Source: Akanthomyces muscarius (Eukaryota > Ascomycota > Sordariomycetes > Hypocreales > Cordycipitaceae). Taken from it: 64,000 nt of DNA. This document shows positions 23,166 to 36,217 of the stretch, piece by piece. Under the pieces are notes generated by a model that worked only from the letters and a program-made list of their open reading frames with translations, was not told the DNA's origin and searched no databases. Numbering within the stretch: the stretch's first letter is position 1; every line of letters begins with the position of its first letter. A program made the position numbers and the translations under genes. The stretch covers positions 2,232,001-2,296,000 of the forward strand of contig NW_026611618.1 in assembly GCF_028009165.1 (NCBI RefSeq). Direction: 5' to 3'.

Positions 23166-25652
23166 CTACATCTTCACCGCAAAGCTCGGCGGCCGGTCCT
23201 CCATCCTCGATCCCCAGCTCGACTCCTCCTCACCCAGCTCCAGCTCCAGCGTCCAGCCCCCGGTAAAGAACTCGTGGCCAATCCACGACTTTTCCCAGGG
23301 CTGTCCATTTACCGTCGCGCTCTGTATATATATCCTCTTATACTCCGGGTCGAAGTTCTTACTGCGCACCGTCGCCGTCTTGCCCGTCTGCGGGCTCGTG
23401 ATACTCAACTCCTCAAAAAATGGCGGATTGATGAGGTACACGTTTTGCCCCGCGACGGGGAATAGGCCCAACACCGAAAAGAAGAGAAAAGACCCCATGG
23501 CGCCCGAGTCGTCGTTGCCAGGCAACCCCCCCGGGGACGAGTTGAATGACTTGGGAATGTACGTGTGAATGCGCTGGGCGGAGAGCGCTGGGCGGCCGGC
23601 GTAGTGGTACATATACACAGTCAGGAATACGGGCTCGTTTGAAATATCAGCCAAACCAATGGTGTGGAAGTAGTCGAGGCGCTTGATGAAAGCGTCATCG
23701 CCGCCCACAAGGTCAATTAGGGCAGCAGACGAGTGAGGTACGTAGCTGTGCGTCATGTTAGCAGCGCAGAACAAGGACCTGAAAAAGCAAAGAAAACTTA
23801 CAAGAGATATTGCCAGACGCTTGCTTCAAAGGTCTCGCTGGGGTTCGTCGTCAGTGAGCAAAAGCTAGTCAGGGCCGAGCAAGCAATAGGGTCCTGGAAG
23901 CCCCACGTGCCGTTTTGATACTTTGGCTGAAAGAAGCCCCTGAAGCCCGTGTCCGTGCCGTTGATCAGCGACGTCTGGTCCTCTTTCCACAGATTTAGCC
24001 AGTTTGTGCTGCGTCTCAGGTACTTGTCCTCCAGATCCCGCTTGCCCATGCCGCCAGCCATGGTCGCCAGGCAGTAGTCGTCGTAGGCGTACTCGAGCGT
24101 GCGGGAGATGCTGCGCGAGTTGGTGCCGAAGCCGAGGGGATCGTAATCAAGGTATGGGATGTAGTTGAGCGCCTTCCAGCTGCGCAGGCCGCCGCGGCCG
24201 TGGACTGACCACTCGAGCGGCTCGTCCTCGGCGTCGGCGAGCATCGCCCGGAGCGCCACGTCCCAGTCGATGGCGCTCGACAGGTTCTTGTGGTAGGCGT
24301 CGGCAAGGACGACGTCGGCGTTGGAGCCACCCTGCGTCCATCCGCTGCACAGCGACATGTGGCAGTCGGGCAGCCACCCGTCGTGCTCGTAAATGTCGAG
24401 CAGCGTCTGCACCATCTGCGCCTGCGCCGTCGGGTCCACCACGGTCAGGAACGGGTGCTGAACACGAAACGAGTCCCATATACTAGTCCTTCAATTAGCA
24501 TCTTTCACTGCAGGCTCATTTGACACTTTTTTGTTTCCGGATTCCCATCACATACCAATAGAAAGAGTCAAAGTATGGCCGACCGGTGTCCCAGTGCGGG
24601 TTCTCGCCCGTGTAATTCTGCGGCGCAATCATGTTTCTGTACGCGCCGCTCCAGAAGCTCCTGAGCAGATCCTCGTTGGCGCCGCCGCTCTTGACCTGGA
24701 TCGGGCTGAGCTTCTCCTGCCACGTGCGCTGGGCCTCCTTGACGAGCCGATCAAAGTCAGCCAGCGGCTGCGAAATCTCCGTCTCGGCGCTGCGACATGC
24801 CTGCTCGCTGCTCTTGAAGCTGATGCCCACGCGCGCCGTCACCGTGCGGTCTTTCCCTGTGGTGAAGCGCGCAAACCCGCCCGCCTCAATATAAAACAGG
24901 TTGAAGCCGCGGGTGACGTAGAGCTCCTTGGGGTCGGTGCCGGCGCGGTTGTTGACCCAGACGCCCGTGTCGTGAACGTCTGCGCCGAAAAAGTCGACGC
25001 AAAAGTGCATCACGTACGACCCGGCACCAAAGCTCGGCAAAAAGGTCCCATTCCCTGTCATGCGGCCCGTGTCGGCGTCGACGCGGATCGACGCGTTCTG
25101 ACGGCTCTTCCACAGGTCCGTCAAGTCAAGCATGATGTGCGGGTGCGTGCCCTCCCCTGCCTCCCCCGCCGCTGGAAACTTGAACCGGTAGAGTGCCGCG
25201 TGCTCTGAGACGGTCATCTCGGCGTGGATTCCAGACGCCAAGCCGAGGGCGAAGCGGCCCGGCACCGCCTCGAGCGAGTCGTTGACGTAGTGCACCTTGC
25301 GGTCGTCAATGCGGTACATGCAGCCGTTCAGGTCGTCGTCGCGACAGAGCTGCGGGAACAGGGGGAAGTTGCCCAAGCTCGGGTTGCCGCCTGTGCCGCT
25401 GTCGTGGACGCTCGAGAAGCCCGTCACGTTGCTGCCGTCGGAGCCGAAGCCGCCCGTGTTCTGGCCGTCCACATCGGCGACGGCCTTGGCGAGGCCGTAG
25501 GGCAGCGTCGCGCCGGCAAAGACGTTGCCGCCGTCCTGCGAGCCGATCAACGGGTCGATGTAAGAGAGAGGCTTGCACAACTTGGCCAGCGCCGCGGGCA
25601 GCAGCAGCAGCGCTGTAAGTGAGACGGGGAGAAGAGGAGTGAAGCTGCGCAT
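23166..25652 (-). CDS. Secreted glycoside hydrolase family 92 alpha-mannosidase
   Basis: Calcium-dependent exo-alpha-mannosidase (typically alpha-1,2) trimming mannans or N-glycans outside the cell. Exons 25652-24556, 24482-23802 and 23745-23166 give 785 aa. The signal peptide is MRSFTPLLPVSLTALLLLPA, followed at once by the GH92 start YIDPLIGSQDGGNVFAGATL. The splice restores SFYCIWDSFRVQHPFLTVVDP. Active-site stretches include HMSLCSGWTQGGSNADVVLADAY and the hallmark GNDDSGAMGS near residue 680. Several N-x-S/T sites occur. A Met at 25676 would place eight residues before the signal peptide. Intron 2 has two in-frame acceptors 33 nt apart; the distal one (exon 3 from 23745), preceded by GCTAACATGACGCACAG, gives the family-like YLFYVPH. 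A TATAAAG lies about 140 bp upstream of the start. Confidence 0.94.
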
Positions 25653-25793
25653 GACGGTGGGCAGAACTCCGATCAAGATGGGACGAAAAAGATTTGTCTC
25701 TCACGAATTTTTGAATCTTCACAACCGGGAAGAAGAGAAGCAACCCTAACAGCGTACGTTCTCGTGTTGGGCAAAATAGGATCGGCGCGACTC

Positions 25794-25800
25794 TTTATAA
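25794..25800 (-). promoter_or_regulatory. TATA box of the GH92 gene
   Basis: TATAAAG on minus, about 140 bp upstream of the GH92 start codon. The surrounding 25653-26557 region (about 900 bp) between the GH92 start and the sirtuin stop holds nothing else recognisable. Confidence 0.45.
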
Positions 25801-26557
25801 ATCTTTGCGTAGCGGCGGTGGACAAGGCATACTTTAGCGTAGAGACGTCATGCGGGGAAGGACCATGTCGCATCCCACCATGTAACGGTAGAGTCGGGGT
25901 AACCAGGCTAGGAAATTAGGGCTCATACAGAAAGAACTTTTGAGAAGGGCAAAAATAGAAGGATTCGGAGGAAGAAATGACCTTGCTGAGTGATGATGGC
26001 CAGCGCTGGCCAGAGTAGAAGATCTGATACTTCTCAATCAGTTTGTTGCGACCTCAATATCGCAATTGACTGGCCCGCACTAGCATGGCAATACCACGGC
26101 CACTGCCGCTGCAACCAGACGGGGCAGTGCTCGAGGAGGCCGCTCTTAGTGCGACAATTGCCTGACTGGATCAGACGGTGGACAAGGCGACAGTCACTGT
26201 GGGTGCGGATGTGAGTCCTTGATTGGAAGTGCTCTTATATTTGAGAGCCAAGTTTTGGCTGCCATACTGAAAAGTGTGGAAACAACCCGATTGCCGCCAA
26301 TTCATGTACCCATTTCTTTATTTTCTGCGACGACGCCATGAGACTCTGATATCTTGTACACCCGGTATACTTGTGTGCTCATGGCTATTACATAAATTTT
26401 GATATTTCGATCGTGTGGCTCAGAGCAAATTCCTGCTCTGCTCACGGGCGGCCTCTGACCGCTCTTCCAAATTTTAATTAGATGCACTGCGCATTGTGCA
26501 AGTCACCCAACGAGAGAGCCAGCCACTCGTCACCGAGGGATCACCCCCCTGATTCTG

Positions 26558-27578
26558 TCATTGAGAAAACTCGCCATCAGCTTGTGCTTCGCCGATTATC
26601 GGTGCAAGGAGCAGCGGCAGGCATGTCGCAGCGTCCTGACCGAAGGCAAAATCTCGTGGCTTTAGCTTCTGTAATTCCTCTTCGTTTTCGGCCTCGGGAT
26701 TGACGACTGCGATGACAGCGCCACATTGGCGTGCATCTTCGATGTAATTTGCTGCGGGGTAAACTTGAGCGGATGTGCCGATAACAAGCATGAGATCCTG
26801 TGTCGTGTTAGTTGTTTCCCGGCTTGAGAATGCTCTGAGTAATAAGTCTTACCACTTTGTCCTCCTTTAGCCAGTTACTGATAGTCCACAGCATCGTCGG
26901 ATCAAGTTGCTCGCCGAACCAAACCACAGCAGGGCGTTGTAGCCCAACATTGCATTGGGGGCACTTGGGAAGCTCTTCCTCTGGAACGTGTCTGATTCGA
27001 TGATACGGGTCCAAAAGAGGGAGCTTACCTCCTGGTGGTGCATCCCTGGAAGCCTCAATTAACGATTCGCAGAACGGGTCATCGTAGTTGCCGAATTGCG
27101 TCCAGTGGCACGTTTCGTTGCTGCATTTAATGTTGAAGAGGGATCCATGCAGGGTGTGCAGTTGCTGGAGCGGGTAGCCGGCGCGCTGCGACAGATCTAC
27201 AATTGTTAGATTAGTCTTGGGCAAAACATTCCGCAGTGGCGGGGGTGAAATTGGCATACTGTCAACATTCTGACTTAGACATAGGACATTGGGGTTTGTC
27301 TTGGCCAGGGCGGCCAGGGCCCGATGCCCGGCGTTTGGCTGGGCCTTGAGAGACATGTGTCGACGATAACCGTAAAACAGCCAAACCAGACCGGGGTCAG
27401 TCTTGAAAGCCTGCATCGTCGCTAGCCGAGTCGCATCGTGATGGCGCCAGTAGCCGTCGGCGCCGCGAAAGGTTGGCAAGCCAGATGCGACTGATAGGCC
27501 GGCTCCGCAGAGTATCAAGATGCGTCGGCTAGATTGAAGCACACGCTGAAAAGCATCGACGTCGTTATGGGGCGCCAT
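26558..27578 (-). CDS. Sirtuin, class III-like NAD-dependent protein deacylase
   Basis: Removes acyl groups (acetyl, succinyl or malonyl in the SIRT5 class) from lysines using NAD+. Exons 27578-27260, 27196-26853 and 26797-26558 give 300 aa; introns are 63 and 55 bp with clean GTATGC/GTAAGA donors. The Rossmann motif is ILCGAGLSVASGLPTFRG near the N-terminus. The first splice makes SQNVDNLSQRAGYP, the NAD-binding loop, then the catalytic His in LHTLHGSLFNIKC. Four zinc Cys are seen: KCSNETCHW and CPQCNVG, followed by RPAVVWFGEQL. The second splice makes DLMLVIGTSAQVYPAANYI. A Tyr/Arg pair typical of SIRT5 appears in the context WLFYGYRR, supporting a deacylase of acidic acyl groups. No strong mitochondrial presequence with this start; an upstream in-frame Met at 27653 would add 25 residues. 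Confidence 0.93.
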
Positions 27579-30500
27579 GACGGGCAATCTGTCGGGGTGC
27601 CCAAGTTTATCCGGCGCGCGCGCTGAATGTGCGAAACTGCCAGAGCGTTGCAAGCGTAAGTCCTGGTCGGACTAGGTAGGTCGAGAGCCAGTTGAGGCAG
27701 GTGGCGACGGCTGAGGCAATGGCGATGAAATGGGAGCGGAGAAGGCGAGAGAGCAGCAGCGCAGAGCAAGGGTGTGAGATTTTAATAATATGTGACAGAA
27801 TTGGCGGGTGGTGGGATGAAGGCGCAGCAACGGCGCAGTCTGCAGTGGATGGATGGTGGTTCAGGCGGGCAACGCAGCCGGGTGATTCAAGCAGGCGGCC
27901 GAGAGTGTGTGTGAAACAGGCAGACGACTGCGGCTTCTCGCATGGCGATGCAAAAGCGAAGCAGACGAAGCCGTAGCAGCAACGGTGAAGCAACGGCCGA
28001 GGTACCAAGGGAACCGTGCAGATGGCGCAGATAAGAGACGGGAGGAGCGTTGTTTTCTGGATCAAGGACGTGCCAGAGCTTTAAGCATGGCGGGAGAGGT
28101 GCAGAAGCCGATGGGGCCGTGGCAGGGCAGGCTGCGAGCCGGTAATGCTAGTGCGGCGAGGGGACCGCAAGGGACGCCTCTTTTTTCCCTAATAATTGAA
28201 GCTGTTGGAGCGTTGCGCTTCGGTGCAAGGTATGGTGCAATGCGGTGCGCTAGCAATTGCTGTCTCTGGTAATCTGGGCGACGAAAAGGTGGGCAGGGAC
28301 ACGGATGTAAGTTGTTGGAGCTGGCGCCGTGGTGAGCACAGGCGACCGCTAATGCTCGTATACGAGGAGTCGCGGACTGGCGCTGGCAGAGGAGACGAGG
28401 GCGGGCGAGACGAGCAGAAAGCGGAGCGATGAGGATAATGTCAAGCAGTGCTGTCGACTGGTTGAGCAGTGAGGAGTCAATAGTATGGTGTTGAGACGAT
28501 GGTGGCGATGCTGGAGGGAGGAATCAAAGTGGACGAGGTCAAAGGCAAACGGATGACTACGGTCAGTGCAGTAACTTAGTTACTGGGTAAGTTAATTGGT
28601 GGGCAGAGCTAGCATAGCACAATAGGAAGATTAGTTAGCACAAACGGCAAGGCCAACGTCAAATTGGAGCCGGCTGGCTTGCTGGCAGGCTGGCTGTCGC
28701 AGAATAGCGCCGGGCCGAACAAATACGGCCAAACCATAAGCTAGGTATCGATGCGCGTACCGCGTAAGCCTAGAGAGGCAAGGAGGATTGGAAGCCGGAT
28801 GGTTGTTGATGGATGGATGGATTGAAGGAGCAGTTAGCTCATCAGGCGGTTTGAGTAGAGCGGGCCTGGAAGCACCTGCAGTAACGGTCCACCACCACCA
28901 AAGTCGCTGCACCTACCTACCTAGGTGCAGAGCAACTACGTACCTACAGCAGAGCACAGCGCAGCGTAGCGCAGCAGCGCAGCAGCGCAAACAGAGGTTG
29001 CGGAGGTGCCACCAAAAGACGGAACAAGAGGCAAATAATGGAGGGGCGTAGGCCTAGATCACCAAAGAGGGCGTCCATGTCCAGAAACATTCATGTAGGA
29101 GGGCTGGAGGTTGGAGGGTCCGAAGCCGACGTGGATGGGGCGGCGACATGGGGATTGGCCGTCTTTGGCGTTGCAACTCGAGATTCTGGTTTCTTGCCAA
29201 CATGGTTTTCCATCTGCAGCCACTGGGGGGGTATCTCAAACCGTTTCGTCAGCCGCGGAGGATTTTCTTTTTTTGCTTTTGCTGTTTCCAAGCTTACTGG
29301 TAGTTTATTTTAGCAGGTTTTTGTTTAGCAGCCTCGGATGACTGGAAATGGCCTGGCCTGGCAACTGGATGGGCGACACGAGCGACGGGCGGACGAGGCC
29401 ATCAGGCGCCCGCCGCCTACTAGTGAGCCCGCTAACAGCCTGGAACCCGCTACAGCCTGGAACCACCTACAGCCGCTACCCACCTCAGTAACTACCTAGG
29501 TAGGTACCTAAGGTACAGAAACCTCATGGGCTCACAGGCTCACGGACGTCCAAGCTCTACACCAGTGCCTGATGTCGCTCGCCTGCTTTTGTATCAGGTC
29601 GACCCCAGACTTAACAGTATGCTGCGTTTGCCCGACAGGAAATTGCCTCGCTCTGCATACTTGTAATTAACGGGGATTCATCTGCATGCAAGCTTGCTTC
29701 ATGCATCTGCCTCTCATCAATTGTCCCCCCCCTCCTTGCCACCCATCGCCAACCGTCACGGACATTCTCCGGTCCCTTCCTCGTCCTTTCTCGTCTAATA
29801 AATACCAGTACGCTCACTGTCCCGATGCTCAATGTACGACACACACCTTCTCGAACCAAAGCACTCACCCAACACGACTCTCGTCGTCTGCTCTCGTAAT
29901 TTCCTCACTCGCCTCAGCAGCCCAATCCATCCATCCAATGAGGCTGGCCGTTCGGGGCTTCGGCTCTCTTTCGCCTGCCACGAAAATTTTGATGCCAACG
30001 TCGTCTGCATTAGCTGCGGAACGTGCATGCGGCTTGCCATGCATGCCAGGGTGTGCCGCATGTCATTTTAAGCAGAGCCCTGGACTTTATGCAGACCACC
30101 ACCGTCGTTTCTGCAAAAATTAAAGGGATCAGCAAAAACTGATCTACTCCGAGTCGGTCCAGATCCCGCGAATAAACTGCCGAGTAATATGTAGAGTGGT
30201 GTGCAGCAGCCCCCCAAATTCGCCCCTTCAGCTACAGGACAAGATTTCCAACGTTGGCCGACCGCATCTTCATCGGGCAGCCATCCTGTTTGCTCGTGGC
30301 ACGAGCCCGACCCCCCAAACCCCTCACAGAGCATTTCGGTGAGCTATCCGTACTGACTGCGCATCACACATCCCTGTCTGTGCGTCTACTGGTACAGTTA
30401 CTGATATGCCAGCACTGCCCTTCTGCTGCCAGCTAGCCCGTCACCAAGACCCATCTGCCAGCTGCTCAGCGAGCTAGACGATGGAATTCGACTTCGTATT

Positions 30501-33500
30501 TCAACGTGCCTTTGTTCCGACAGCAACGCCTAGTTTAAACTCTTAGCCTCGTGTTGTGATGTGGCTTGCAAACTTAAACCAGCCGCTAAAATCACCACCC
30601 CTGGCAAGGCAGAGAGATAGGGCTAGCGACTTTGCCGTAAACGTTCTTGTCTGGCGCTTTGTCCAGAATTCGCTGATCAGAATGATGCTTACGAGATCAA
30701 TGAATCCGGCCAAAGCTGCAACTCTTCCATCAATAATTGGGCCACCACAACGGGACCATTCGCACTCTGACCGACCGTGGCAATTGGTAATGTGCCTGGA
30801 GACACCCTGTCCCCACGATACGAACTCTAGGGCTTGGCCCGTGAGCGCTTCTGAAATTTGCCGGCAACAAAAGGACTGACTAGACGAAATTGAAATACGA
30901 GGAAGCATACAATCACCATTGACAGAAAGCTTGTATTGCGATCTTTGAGTTGCATCGTCCACGTCGGCTCGATGGCATCAGGCATCAGGTCACAATCAGA
31001 CGATATGCGCAGCGATAGCCGAGGTCTAGAACTTGGTCGGGCGGGACTCGTATCATTCATTTCTTCAGTACGGAGATTTTGCTGAACATGGTACTGAGTT
31101 CTGATTGATGGGTTATCTCTCATACGTTGGTTACTGGGATGTCAGTAGTACACGTGGCGTGGGGGCGCCGAGCAGCGCATGGTCTCGGGTTGATTTCGGG
31201 CGGCGTTTTCCGCGCTGGTCCCTGCTATGTACTTGCTGCTTAGAACTGCATGACGATGTCTTATTCACGAGATAATCCTTCTTCACGGGCAAGCACACAT
31301 GCTGAGGAACAAGTGTTTCGGTCGGCTCGTGCGGAGACGATGCGGGCAGGCCGTCCGAGTGTTGATCTTGAAAAGTGGTGGCAAATAAAAGACGACACTT
31401 GTCGTTGCATCGCCAATTGGACGAAGCTATCAAGCCTGGGGGGGGGCCGACTTCAGCGGATAGAGTGAGCTAGGGCATCGGCAGCTTTGTTCCAATCTCA
31501 GAGAGCGAAAAGGTAAGGAAACTCAACACAGACCTCATCTCCGGTCCAGTTGCAAATCATATTAGAGAGACGATAAAACAGAAAGAAGAAAGCGGACACA
31601 CGTAGACTAGTCTGCATAGAAATTGCTCAGAAGACAAATGGCGGTGCAAAAGGCCAAGTATGCCAACATAGGCCAACATTGAGTCGTTGGCTCAACTCCA
31701 ACTCTTACTTCTCTGGCTCATGCCCTTTACCCATAGCTCCCGCAAGACAAAGCAGATGCGCTATACGTATCCGGCTTTTGGATCAAAGTCAGTCTCTTTG
31801 CCGCGCTACGAACCCCGCTCCGGCTTTCGCAGGCCTGTATTGCGTTGACACTCTCGCTGCGAGCGCATGGGCCAAATAACCGAGGCGACAACGGCGGACG
31901 AACCGCGGAAACGACGATGGGCTCAAGCATACAAGTTGCAAACCTTTCAGATTTCGGTCTGATTCATCGCGTCGTCCTTTTTGGGAAACTTCGGAGATGT
32001 AGATGAATGCTTCAGCTGAGCTAACCGAGACACTGATAGTAAGTGCCATAGGGTACTATCAACCGAATCAACGCAAACGAGAAAAACTCTTGTAAAGTAC
32101 TCATTACAGGCTAAGAGAATAGCATGGGGGAGTGCAGAGGGCATTTTGCTACAGGAAGCGAAACGCAGTCACTGGCTAGAGGCCAGTGGCCTGATCACTG
32201 GCCTGACTGCCGGAAGGTGATGAGAGTACGTACCCCGGCCCGGAACAACAGAATGATGGCGAAGCCAAAAACGGCAGAAATAAATTCGTGAGCCCAATGC
32301 ACAGCATAGCAAGTGGACTTGCGCCGGTAACTGCATCGCGAATTGTCATTACTGCTGCTCAGATAAACCGTGCCGACTGGTAAAGCTCGCGTAGTGCAGC
32401 TCCAACTACTCATTGTATCATGTACATATCGTTCTATGGCGAGCCGCAGAATCTTCGCTTATTTGAGCAGCAGGTCACTGGCAGTAGAAAACTATCACTG
32501 CTACGAATTGAGAACCCCGCATCGGACCTGCTCCTTGGAGGCTCAATGAATTTCTTTCCCGATGGTTGACGGCTGAGACACACACACGGGCGACAGAAGC
32601 CGCGGCTATGTTGGTCGGGTGCGGCTTTTGGCCGAAGCATTGTAAAAACAATGCCGTCACTTACACCATTGCCGACCGAACTTCGGCCCCACCAAGAATA
32701 CTCAATCTACAGTGTTATACATTGGCCAAGGTGGTCTTAAAGAGGGTGTTCGTGGCGGCCTCTGGCCTTTCTCGCCTCTGCGTTCGCATCACTAGTTTAC
32801 TCTTTCGCACCATCATACACTGCAACAATCTAGCTGAGAGTAGATCACCTGCCTCGCGCTGTTCTCTTTGCTTGTTGCCTTCCATCGGCGTGCTCCGTAA
32901 CCACAGGCGAACAATGGACGAACCGGGTATCGGCGGCCGAAAGCCCGACGGTGGCTGGTTCTTGCGGACTCTAGGAGACAAACGCCGATTACAGGCCATG
33001 TCTCACTTCGCACCCGTGCGTCTCAGTTTGAAGAAAATATGCAGACCGCATTCGGGGAACAATGGGTGGTGGCGACGGCGTGGCTGGACTGGAATGAAGG
33101 CAGCGCCCGTCATGCCCGCCACGCCCGCCGTTTGTACCTGAAGTGGACAACATTCCTCCGCGCGAGCGTGAGACATGCCGGAGAAATTCACATTCTTTCT
33201 GCGCCAATTTTGTTGAAAGCACCCCGGAAAAGAGTACCTTTCGGAGACGCTCTCGGAGACGTTTAACGCTTGACCGAGGCGAATGAGACAGCGTGCGCTT
33301 CTTTCGGTGGCGGGTTAAGCCCCAGGTGTTCGTCCGCATCAAATGCATGTGAATGGAGAGGGCAATTTGTCTCGGACGCCGCGTTGGCTATCATCGAAGC
33401 CATGGTACGGATACTGAGCAGCAAAGGGGCTGCTGATGCGTCTAGAACACCACACGCATCTCGCTAGCAAGGCGTGGGTGAAGAACCAGATACGAAGCGT

Positions 33501-36217
33501 TGGTTGAGAACAAGTGGGCGTTGGTGGGTAAGAAAATCACCCGCTTGCTGTCCAAAGCAGAAAGACGGAAGAGTCCTGTCTGCTACTGCTTTGTGCCACA
33601 AGAAGACAATGGCGGTTCGTGAGCAGAAAGGGTAGTTCATCGTTGTCGTGCTGCCCTGTTGGTTTTTTATGTGTGGCATGGCACAACGGGCGCTTCGACC
33701 CTTTTTCTTTCAGCCACGCGCCGCCGAGTAAATAGCGGTATGGCAAACAAAGAGCAAGAAGAGAAAGAAGGGAGCCGAAGGGGGCGCGGAAATCCGGCTC
33801 TGCGCTCATTTTTAACAGATGGCCACTGGCTCGAGCCCGGCTCCAAGAGCCGACGAGGCGGCACTGGGCTGCCGTGCCGGCGGAGCCCCCCTGGTCAAGT
33901 TCAAGGGCGAAGGGTGATGCCGATATGCCGGGCGTGGTCGTGGCTTGCACATTCGTTGCCGGTATCCTACTCAGTATCGTCGAGGCTCGCGAGATGCCCA
34001 CCTCGCGTGAACTTGCTCGATTGCCACCGACATTGGACAAATATAGAATTGTACCAATCTGGTTTGGGAAAAGTTGCTCACGGGTGGCACTCTTGGCACT
34101 TCAGTATTATTCGGGGGAGGCAAAAAAGGCCAAGAAGCGCGAATCGTCATTCTTCCCGGGGACCGACCAGTAGCTCACCAAAGTAGATAAAAATAGGCAC
34201 AGGGCTACGGGAATGACGTTACTTAGCGCGCGATGGAAGATTTTTCCCCAGCGAATGACTCTTGCCTTCTTCCTTTGGAATCGAGTAAGAAAAACTCAGG
34301 CCAGCGCCTCTGCCCGCTTTCGTTGCACAGCCACCCCGGAGGGATGGGCCCCCACCTGGCAGAGCAGCTGTCAAAGAAAAAAAAGAAATACGAACTGGCA
34401 TGCAGAGCGGCCCAGAATGACGCTAGTTTGTGTTTCTCTCTCTCTCTCTCTTTCTCTTTTCTATTCTAGTGAGAGATGTCTCGGTGCTGCGCCCGAAGGA
34501 TGCCGTATTTCTTCGTCTATCGACCAGTCATGATATTTTTAGGTTTTTTAATGCTGGAACGTTACCAGTCACGATATAGATGATGGCTAGATTGCAGGCG
34601 TCACCCGCGATACCTAGCCCGTGCCTAGATACCGAGTACACAAGTGCCTACCTAGTAGCCACCTGCCTAGGCAGGTTGGCAGGGTCGTCTCCGTGCTAAA
34701 CCTGTTACAATGGAGGATGGTAGTGAGACTCGGCGCTGTAGTTTGCCACCCAATCAATTAGCAGGTCCTCCCAAAAGGTGTTCTTTTTCGCTAGCTGTGG
34801 CTGGTTGGCTACTGGCGCGTGACGAGTGACGAGTGTTTCAACCATCTCGGGGCGCCTCCAGCCTTTGCTTTTCTTTTTGTATTTTCTTTTGCGCCCACTC
34901 GGCGTCTAGACGCCGAAGAACCACGCAGCGTTATTGTGTGGAATTCATCTTGTCAAAACTGTAATTGAAGAAGAAATAATTACTAGCCTGGCCAAGGAAA
35001 ATCGTCAAGCACACCGCTCGACTGCGAAGGTTGTCCCGGTACCTGCAGCAAGGGTACATTTGATGGCGGACCACATCTGCTGTACGAGGGGTGATCTGCT
35101 GGCTGACTGCCTGTGCAGGCTTTGTTGCAAAAGGCTCTGCTGGTTGCACCGTGGCGTTGCACAGTGATCGAGGGAGGGGGGGGGGTTGGAGGGGCGTCCT
35201 TCGGTGCCTGCTGCTCCCGTGCCACCCTTTGTTGCTTTTCGAGCGCAACCGCGCACTCTGGACGGGCCGGCGCACGCTAACGGGGACGGTGCCACGCAGT
35301 GGTGGCGTTGTCGCGGGGACGCACCCCAAGTGACGCAGAAACAACAAAAGAGAGAAAAGACACTATTTACCGTTTGATATTTTTCTGTCGGCTGCTTAAT
35401 GAGAAAAGAAGAGCGTAAATCTTCGTTTTCAAGCGATGAGCAAATTCATTGCATGTAGACTCGGCCGGCCGCTGATGTGACGGTGACAAATGACCATGGT
35501 GACACTGCCGCAGACGGCACGCCGTACCTACCTAGGTACCAGCGCAACATCTCGTTGCACGTTACCTCGCAGCACATCAAGCCTGTCAGGCGGCTCAGCA
35601 ACGGCAGTACCTGGCAGAATGGCAGGGCCTACGCCACTGCCAGATGCACACTGTGCTACGGGGCGCCCGAGCTCCATTTGGGAGGTCCCCCGGAGACCTC
35701 GAACGTCTCTGACCGTCTGATTCGTGTCGTCAGTCTCGGAGCCTGACTGTGCAAATGGGCTCGCCCTTGAGCAATGCAGGCACAGTGTGCGCAAGCATCT
35801 GCGACAATGCCACCAAGGCACTTGGCCAAAAGGGGTAGTCCCCTGGCGGCGCAGCGGGCATTAGCGGGTGGGCTTCAGCCCCCCCTGGGGCTCGCGGTGG
35901 AGACTGCCAATACGGATGGGTCTTGGCTCTGTCCAGCTTGGCTGCCGCTGACTTGGCCCCCGGAGGTTGGCTCGGGGGGTTTACCAGCTCCTGCCGCATA
36001 ATAAAACACTCGTCTCGTCGCCCTGGCCTCGCCCTGGCTTCCTCTCTCTTGATATCTTCTCTATTCAAACTTCACTTGCTTCTTTCATCTGGTGCTCCTG
36101 TTATTTCCTTTTCGACATATTCTAGTCTCTCGCTATCTATACGACAGTTGTTATACTTGCAACTTTAATTACCTTTGCCTTTCGCATCTCGACAATCGTT
36201 TTTCTTCTCAGCACAAA
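27579..36217. other. 8.6-kb gene-poor spacer with palindromic and simple repeats
   Basis: No convincing protein gene. The first 2 kb is GC-rich with many GCAGCGCAGC-like runs (about 28945-28990). CCTACCTAGG-type palindromes recur at 28910-28930, 29492-29515, 34646-34677 and 35524-35540. A (TC)n tract sits at 34434-34452. Hydrophobic open frames on minus at 30543-31123 and 32195-32413 were checked but show no family motif and no consistent splice structure. The last 200 bp are a C/T-rich leader for the CRH gene with ATAATAAAAC at about 35998. Confidence 0.5.
34434..34452. repeat. (TC)n microsatellite
   Basis: A run of TC dinucleotides continuing into a degenerate pyrimidine tract up to about 34470, in a gene-free region. 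Confidence 0.8.

Noticed and set aside
30543..31123. Hydrophobic minus-strand frames resembling a membrane protein
   Set aside because: No recognisable motif, no phase-consistent splice sites joining them, and weak start context.
33659..34186. 175-codon open frame on plus
   Set aside because: Composition is unlike a folded protein and the frame is not supported by promoter or motif.
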